NCBI GenBank assembly: GCA_947594085.1
Contig: CANQEB010000085.1
Location: 1-9,177, forward strand
Direction of reading: 5' to 3'
DNA: 9,177 bases
Origin: an uncultured Lachnospiraceae bacterium
GTDB lineage: Bacteria; Bacillota; Clostridia; Lachnospirales; Lachnospiraceae
Shown here: piece by piece, positions 6,472 to 9,177 of the stretch
How positions within the stretch are numbered: position 1 is the first letter of the stretch
Layout: every line of letters starts with the position of its first letter
Position numbers and translations under genes: made by a program
Notes under the pieces: model-generated
The model's database searches: none
What the model was told of the DNA's origin: nothing
The model's input: the letters and a program-made list of their open reading frames with translations, nothing else

Positions 6472-6505
6472 AGCCGCTGCGATATGCAGCGGCTTCTTCA
6501 TCTTT
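6472..6505 (+). terminator. Terminator of rpmB
   Basis: AGCCGCTGC (6472-6480) and GCAGCGGCT (6486-6494) form a perfect 9-bp GC-rich stem with loop GATAT. The T-rich tail TCTTCATCTTT is interrupted, so termination may be less sharp than at the other two hairpins. Confidence 0.75.
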
Positions 6506-6509
6506 CCCT

Positions 6510-6544
6510 GCAAGCGGAATATTCATTTCCCGAGGATTTGCATG
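6510..6544. repeat. 35-bp direct repeat, copy 1
   Basis: Copy 1 of a perfect 35-bp direct repeat; copy 2 is at 6638-6672, with starts 128 bp apart. The unit begins GCAAGCGGAATATTC and ends GAGGATTTGCATG. It contains CCGAGGATTT (6530-6539), which is complementary to AAATCCTCGG at 6613-6622 between the copies. Confidence 0.9.
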
Positions 6545-6563
6545 ATTTTTATTATGAGCCATG

Positions 6564-6598
6564 CACAGCCCGGAAAGCCTACGGCTTCCCGGGCTGTG
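6564..6598. repeat. Strong hairpin inside the repeat module
   Basis: The arms 6564-6579 and 6583-6598 are complementary at 15 of 16 positions, with the single mismatch at A6574. The loop is only TAC. The stem is GC-rich (CACAGCCCGG at the base). No T-run follows on either strand, so it is not a standard intrinsic terminator. Confidence 0.85.
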
Positions 6599-6612
6599 GG
6601 CATTCGCCCTAT

Positions 6613-6667
6613 AAATCCTCGGAAAAAAATATTTCTCGCAAGCGGAATATTCATTTCCCGAGGATTT
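6613..6667. repeat. Imperfect hairpin formed with repeat copy 2
   Basis: AAATCCTCGG (6613-6622) pairs perfectly with CCGAGGATTT (6658-6667). Inside, an A-run opposes a T-rich run, AATATT (6628-6633) opposes AATATT (6646-6651), and the 12-nt loop contains GCAA. The same left arm can pair instead with copy 1 at 6530-6539, so two folds compete. Confidence 0.75.
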
Positions 6668-6672
6668 GCATG
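6638..6672. repeat. 35-bp direct repeat, copy 2
   Basis: Identical to 6510-6544 over all 35 bases. Directly behind it, 6667-6679 (TGCATGGCTCATA) is a perfect 13-bp inverted match to 6553-6565. That arm includes the stop codon of the small membrane protein gene on the minus strand. Confidence 0.9.
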
Positions 6673-6674
6673 GC

Positions 6675-6809
6675 TCATATAAACAAGTTGTAGCCGAGCA
6701 GAAGGAAAAAAAGGATCAACAGCATGCTTATAAAAACACTCTCGATAAACAGCTCCAGCACCATGCCGACGGCAATCCAGAACATCGTATACCCTGTCAG
6801 TCTGCGCAT
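6675..6809 (-). CDS. Small membrane protein, 44 residues
   Basis: A 44-residue protein runs from ATG at 6809 to TGA at 6675. After MRRLTGYTMF it is almost entirely hydrophobic (WIAVGMVLELF, then SVFISMLLILFFLLLGYNLF), giving two short or closely spaced membrane segments with an Ile-Glu-Ser turn. The pattern of a basic N-terminus, aromatic Gly-Tyr and final GYNLF resembles small unnamed membrane proteins that I recall from Lachnospiraceae; function unknown. The ribosome site is weak: AAAGGA lies about 13 nt upstream of the ATG. A longer overlapping frame on the same strand (6523-6822) reads through the repeats and has no protein-like composition. The 3' end lies inside the repeat module. It follows gerW/ytfJ by 124 bp on the same strand, so it may be its own unit or a distal operon gene. 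Confidence 0.65.
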   Translation of the reverse strand: MRRLTGYTMFWIAVGMVLELFIESVFISMLLILFFLLLGYNLFI

Positions 6810-6933
6810 CAGATATTTTCATTCCTTTACAGCTGTATGTCTTTCATAGCAGGCAAAGCAGCCGACCTTTTACTCTATTGTATGCACAATGCACAAATTT
6901 AGAATGTTGCAGGGCGAAAGTAACGCGTCCTGT
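6810..6933. other. Gap between the small membrane protein gene and gerW
   Basis: This 124-bp AT-rich gap holds no gene and no clear terminator. It contains a perfect 7-bp tandem repeat, TGCACAA at 6883-6889 and 6890-6896. On the minus strand TACAAT (6878-6883) might be a -10 box for the small membrane protein gene, but no good -35 box accompanies it. Confidence 0.35.
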
Positions 6934-7350
6934 TTAGAATACAGATTCTCCTTCCGCCGCGTCATGAATCGCCTGCTCTACCTCCGGATCGTCCTCGGGC
7001 TGAGATGCCTTCCCCGATCCTCTGCTTGCCGCAAACTTGTTGACGAAATCCGGAACCATGTCGAGAATCTTCGTCACACTGTCCTGATTCTTCACGTTGA
7101 CCAGCTTCGTTGTACCATTCTGAATCACCAGAACAGCACTCGGAGAAATCTTTCCACCCATGCCACCGCCGCCATTGTTCTTGCGGTCCTCCTGCTTCGC
7201 AGATGCGCCGACGCCGAACATCACGTCGACCAGAGGCAGAATGATCGTATCACCGACCTTGATCGCATCTCCGACTACTGTCTTCGTCGTGATAAAGTTT
7301 TCCATCCCCTTGAATAAGGACTCTACCGTATTCTGAAAATTATCCGCCAT
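6934..7350 (-). CDS. ytfJ: GerW-family sporulation protein (YtfJ)
   Basis: The 138-residue protein matches the GerW/YtfJ family, sporulation-linked proteins tied in B. subtilis to spore germination. Visible family features are the N-terminal helix NTVESLFKGMENF, then TKTVVGDAIKVGDTIILPLVDVMFGVG (residues 22-48), a glycine-rich loop NGGGGMGGKISPSAVLVI (59-76), and the amphipathic IPDFVNKF-like segment near 98-107. The tail from about 108 is acidic and rich in Ser, Gly and Pro and is variable. AAAGGAG lies 9 nt before the ATG and is inside the end of the upstream DUF2953 gene. Only one base separates that stop from this start, so the two are probably translationally coupled. Confidence 0.95.
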   Translation of the reverse strand: MADNFQNTVESLFKGMENFITTKTVVGDAIKVGDTIILPLVDVMFGVGASAKQEDRKNNGGGGMGGKISPSAVLVIQNGTTKLVNVKNQDSVTKILDMVPDFVNKFAASRGSGKASQPEDDPEVEQAIHDAAEGESVF

Positions 7351-7351
7351 G

Positions 7352-8392
7352 TTATGAATCTCCTTTCTTTCTCAGCTTGCTTATGATTTTCCTGAGCTTC
7401 TTGTCCCGGAATCCCCTCCACAGTACACGAAGCACATGGAGCGCCCGAATATGTCCAGAACTGTCCACCTCCATCTCAAATATCTTCTCATTAAATTCCG
7501 GCTCGACCGAAAAGCGGTCTGCACGGGCTGGAAGCAGAATGTAAATCAGGCCTGTGAGCTGTCCCGTTGTGGATGGATCCCCCGTCCCGAACCGCAGGTA
7601 TCCCTGGATTCTGCGCGGCTTGTAATGCCCAATCAGGAAAACCAAATGGCCCACTAGGCTTCCAAATACCTCTCGCACCTCGTACTCTTCAACAAACTCC
7701 AGCAGTTCTCCCGGTTTGCGCAACAGTGCGATCACATTCCGCCCCAGATCCATCACCCGCTGTTTCAGCCTGACGATATTCTGCCAAAGACGCCGGATAG
7801 CCTGAAATATTTGTTTTATTTTATCACAGATACGCCCGCATTGAAACCACATTTTTTCAAAAGGGCCTCGCCGTTCGAATGATTCAGCTGTCTCATGGGC
7901 AGTCGATTCTACCGCCTCCTGGTCGGCCGGTTCTATTGTCTCCTGTGCAGTCGTCTCTGCCGTCTTCCTGACAGTCGTCTTTGCTGTCTCCTTGTCAGCT
8001 GGTTCTGTCCGTTCCTGGGCTTCAAAATCTGTCGGCTCCTCCCGCTCTGTCTTCTCTGAAGCCTTTTGGGAACCCTTCTTTTTTTTCGGCCTTTTCTCCT
8101 GCCTTTCTTCTTTCCGATCTTTCTTCGACCGGGGCACCGGAAGCCGTATCCCGAATAGTCGGACTATGATGCTCCTGCTGCCAGAGGAATCTGCAGACAC
8201 CGCCACACTGATGACGTGAAGCAACCAGCTAATCCGCAGCAAAAGCTCATACTGCTTCGGGTGCACATTCCCTGTCAGCCGGTATCTAACCGGCACAAAA
8301 ATAACCGCAAGCAACACGGCCAGACAAAGCAAGAGCAAAATTCCAAGGAGTATGCCGAATATTTTTAGTATGCCCAAAATTATATGTAGCAT
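7352..8392 (-). CDS. DUF2953 membrane protein (YtfI type) with low-complexity insert
   Basis: The 346-residue protein has one strong N-terminal membrane segment (residues 4-33), then VPVRYRL and a strand-rich part typical of DUF2953, and a C-terminal core YKPRRIQGYLRFGTGDPSTTGQLTGL (positions 257-282). The family lies next to ytfJ/gerW in many spore-formers (ytfI in B. subtilis), so a role in sporulation is inferred. Between the two conserved parts, residues 89-175 are low complexity: first Lys/Arg/Glu-rich (KKDRKEERQEKRPKKKKG), then Thr/Ala/Glu-rich with the degenerate repeats EPADKETAKTT and EPADQEAVEST. The family is shorter without such an insert, which may be why this copy is long. The C-terminus is strongly basic. 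AGGA lies 7 nt before the ATG. It leads the pair with ytfJ. Confidence 0.88.
   Translation of the reverse strand: MLHIILGILKIFGILLGILLLLCLAVLLAVIFVPVRYRLTGNVHPKQYELLLRISWLLHVISVAVSADSSGSRSIIVRLFGIRLPVPRSKKDRKEERQEKRPKKKKGSQKASEKTEREEPTDFEAQERTEPADKETAKTTVRKTAETTAQETIEPADQEAVESTAHETAESFERRGPFEKMWFQCGRICDKIKQIFQAIRRLWQNIVRLKQRVMDLGRNVIALLRKPGELLEFVEEYEVREVFGSLVGHLVFLIGHYKPRRIQGYLRFGTGDPSTTGQLTGLIYILLPARADRFSVEPEFNEKIFEMEVDSSGHIRALHVLRVLWRGFRDKKLRKIISKLRKKGDS
7880..8030. repeat. Degenerate in-frame repeats in the DUF2953 gene
   Basis: This stretch encodes the Thr/Ala/Glu-rich insert. On the plus strand, GTCTCCTG, GTCTCCTT and similar words recur with units of about 24 and 72 bp, and the encoded EPAD-E motif occurs twice (residues about 130 and 154). 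This is consistent with expansion by slippage or unequal exchange in frame. Confidence 0.5.
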
Positions 8393-8435
8393 ATTCTTCC
8401 TGTCAACCTCTCTGTCACAATTGACGGTTTCTTAG

Positions 8436-8750
8436 TTAGCTTCTCTGCTCAAAATATTCCCGCAGATCAACCCTGTTCGTCTCACGGTACACCTCTTCCG
8501 TGATTCTGCGGACAAGCTCGAATGCCTCTGCTCTTCCATATCCGATCCCGACAATCAGCGGAAGCTTCCCGCGATTGTGCTCAAACTTCAAATTCCATGC
8601 CGGGATGATCTCCAGCTGATTGTGCGCTCCCGTCGCGAGCGTCAAAAGATACGTGTTGACTGGAGTTTTCCCCGATTCTATCTTTTGAATCAATTTTTCT
8701 TTCTTTTCACGGGCAGATTTCCCGAGATAGAGGTCTGAATACCAGTTCAT
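8436..8750 (-). CDS. Conserved protein of unknown function, 104 residues
   Basis: I do not know a function. The protein begins MNWYSDLYLGKSAREKKEKLIQ, then has TYLLTLATGAHNQLEIIPAWNL, PLIVGIGYGRAEAFELVRRITEEVY and a charged end REYFEQRS. I recall similar uncharacterised proteins in Lachnospiraceae with the same WY-DLY start and VGIA-G-EA-LV core, so it is probably a family protein. It appears soluble and alpha/beta. An in-frame ATG at 8819 would add 23 residues, but AGGGG about 8 nt before the ATG at 8750 supports the shorter form. It lies 43 bp upstream of the DUF2953 gene on the same strand and could share its transcript. Confidence 0.75.
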   Translation of the reverse strand: MNWYSDLYLGKSAREKKEKLIQKIESGKTPVNTYLLTLATGAHNQLEIIPAWNLKFEHNRGKLPLIVGIGYGRAEAFELVRRITEEVYRETNRVDLREYFEQRS

Positions 8751-8790
8751 GAATGTTCCCCTGTCAATTCTCCATAATTCAAAAAAGCAA

Positions 8791-8818
8791 ATTATAGCTT
8801 CATACGGATACAAAATCA
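8791..8818 (-). promoter_or_regulatory. Candidate promoter for the 104-residue protein gene
   Basis: TATAAT on the minus strand (8791-8796) is a perfect -10 box. The -35 region is poor: TGATTT (8813-8818) at a spacing of 16 bp is the best match. It lies about 45 bp upstream of the ATG at 8750. Confidence 0.4.
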
Positions 8819-8858
8819 CCGAGATCCCGCAGGCAGCGAAATCCCGGCATCATTTGGA

Positions 8859-9177
8859 TTAAAAGTATTTTCTGTTTCCCCAAAGATTATTCTTTTTCAG
8901 ATTCAAATATTCATTATACGCCTTCTCAAGGATCATCTTCTCATTGGAAAACTTAAGGAGATGATACGCTTCATGATATTTGTAATACCCTGAGTCAATG
9001 AAATACTCCTCTCGCTGCGGCTTGCTGTAATAGCTGTCTGCCATCATCAGATACCAATGCACGTCCTTCGCGACGGTATCCTCCGGCACATTGAAAGTGT
9101 ACTGGCTCTTTCCGATGTACTTTATGATGGAAGCTGTGACCCCGGTCTCTTCCCGCACCTCGCGACGGTATCCTCCG
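8859..9177 (-). CDS. Nudix hydrolase, C-terminal part (cut by window edge)
   Basis: The frame enters from the window edge and ends at TAA 8859-8861. The Nudix box core REVREETGV (RE-U-x-EE-x-G-U) is visible at the beginning, with the metal-binding glutamates. It is followed by the strands and final helix usual for the family: VHWYLMMAD, KPQREEYFIDSGYYKYHEAYHLLKF and NEKMILEKAYNEYLNLKK. Nudix enzymes hydrolyse a nucleoside diphosphate linked to another group; substrate cannot be told from this part. A GTG at 9158 would start inside the Nudix box, so it is not the real start; the N-terminal half is missing. The end TAA is 108 bp before the next gene. The outermost 18 bp duplicate an internal stretch (see findings), so the first residues (GGYRRE) may be unreliable. 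Confidence 0.85.
   Translation of the reverse strand, partial: GGYRREVREETGVTASIIKYIGKSQYTFNVPEDTVAKDVHWYLMMADSYYSKPQREEYFIDSGYYKYHEAYHLLKFSNEKMILEKAYNEYLNLKKNNLWGNRKYF
9068..9085. repeat. 18-bp direct repeat, internal copy
   Basis: TCGCGACGGTATCCTCCG here is identical to the last 18 bp of the window (9160-9177); 92 bp separate the copies. In the minus-strand Nudix frame this copy encodes PEDTVA. Confidence 0.85.
9160..9177. repeat. 18-bp direct repeat, copy at the window end
   Basis: It is identical to 9068-9085 but is read in a different codon phase by the Nudix frame, where it encodes GGYRR. It runs exactly to the last base of the window. Confidence 0.85.

Noticed and set aside
6564..6598. 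Intrinsic terminator for rpmB or for the small membrane protein gene
   Set aside because: The stem is strong but no T-run follows on either strand, and rpmB already has a terminator at 6472-6505.
6510..6672. CRISPR-like array from the two 35-bp repeats
   Set aside because: There are only two copies, the 93-bp interval is itself a palindrome rather than a spacer, and no cas genes are near.
6523..6822. 99-codon minus-strand frame through the repeat module
   Set aside because: It runs through both repeat copies and the hairpin and overlaps the better supported 44-residue membrane protein in another frame.
8401..8427. Short inverted repeat GTCAA/TTGAC upstream of the DUF2953 gene as an operator
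   Set aside because: The arms are only 5 bp and such matches are common by chance.

Overview
The window looks like chromosomal DNA from an anaerobic, spore-forming Firmicute, most likely a Lachnospiraceae-type Clostridium relative. The evidence is an alpha/beta small acid-soluble spore protein, a GerW/YtfJ-type sporulation protein next to a DUF2953 membrane protein, a DUF6465-type lysine-rich protein, strong AGGAGG ribosome sites and the rpmB / Asp23 / DAK2-FakA / recG neighbourhood known from Bacillus subtilis. Most of it is ordinary core genome. I found no defence, phage or biosynthetic system.

Layout. Bases 1-110 may hold the tail of an unidentified gene. A consensus-like promoter (177-205) drives a small DUF6465 protein (+, 287-640) that ends at a bidirectional terminator. 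A methylglyoxal-synthase-like gene converges on it (-, 730-1137); several usually conserved active-site residues are changed in its product. An alpha/beta SASP gene (+, 1362-1586) is divergent from it and ends at a second bidirectional terminator shared with recG.

From about 5970 down to 1691 on the minus strand runs an operon-like block: Asp23/YloU-type protein, then a DAK2-domain fatty-acid-kinase-type protein (FakA/YloV), then recG. rpmB (+, 6268-6453) is divergent from this block across a 297-bp region with two back-to-back promoters sharing the boxes TTGCAA and TAGAAT and a perfect 8-bp dyad between them. The order matches B. subtilis rpmB-yloU-yloV-(sdaAB-sdaAA)-recG without the serine dehydratase genes.

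Downstream of rpmB, 6510-6679 is a non-coding repeat module: a perfect 35-bp direct repeat, a 16-bp-arm hairpin and inverted arms that allow alternative folds. It abuts the 3' end of a 44-residue membrane protein gene (-, 6675-6809).

The last third (minus strand) carries, in transcription order, the C-terminal part of a Nudix hydrolase cut by the window edge, a conserved small protein of unknown function, a DUF2953 membrane protein with a low-complexity insert, and gerW/ytfJ one base behind it. The last two form a probable sporulation pair. Several start codons were placed by ribosome-site spacing, including a TTG start for the FakA-like gene.
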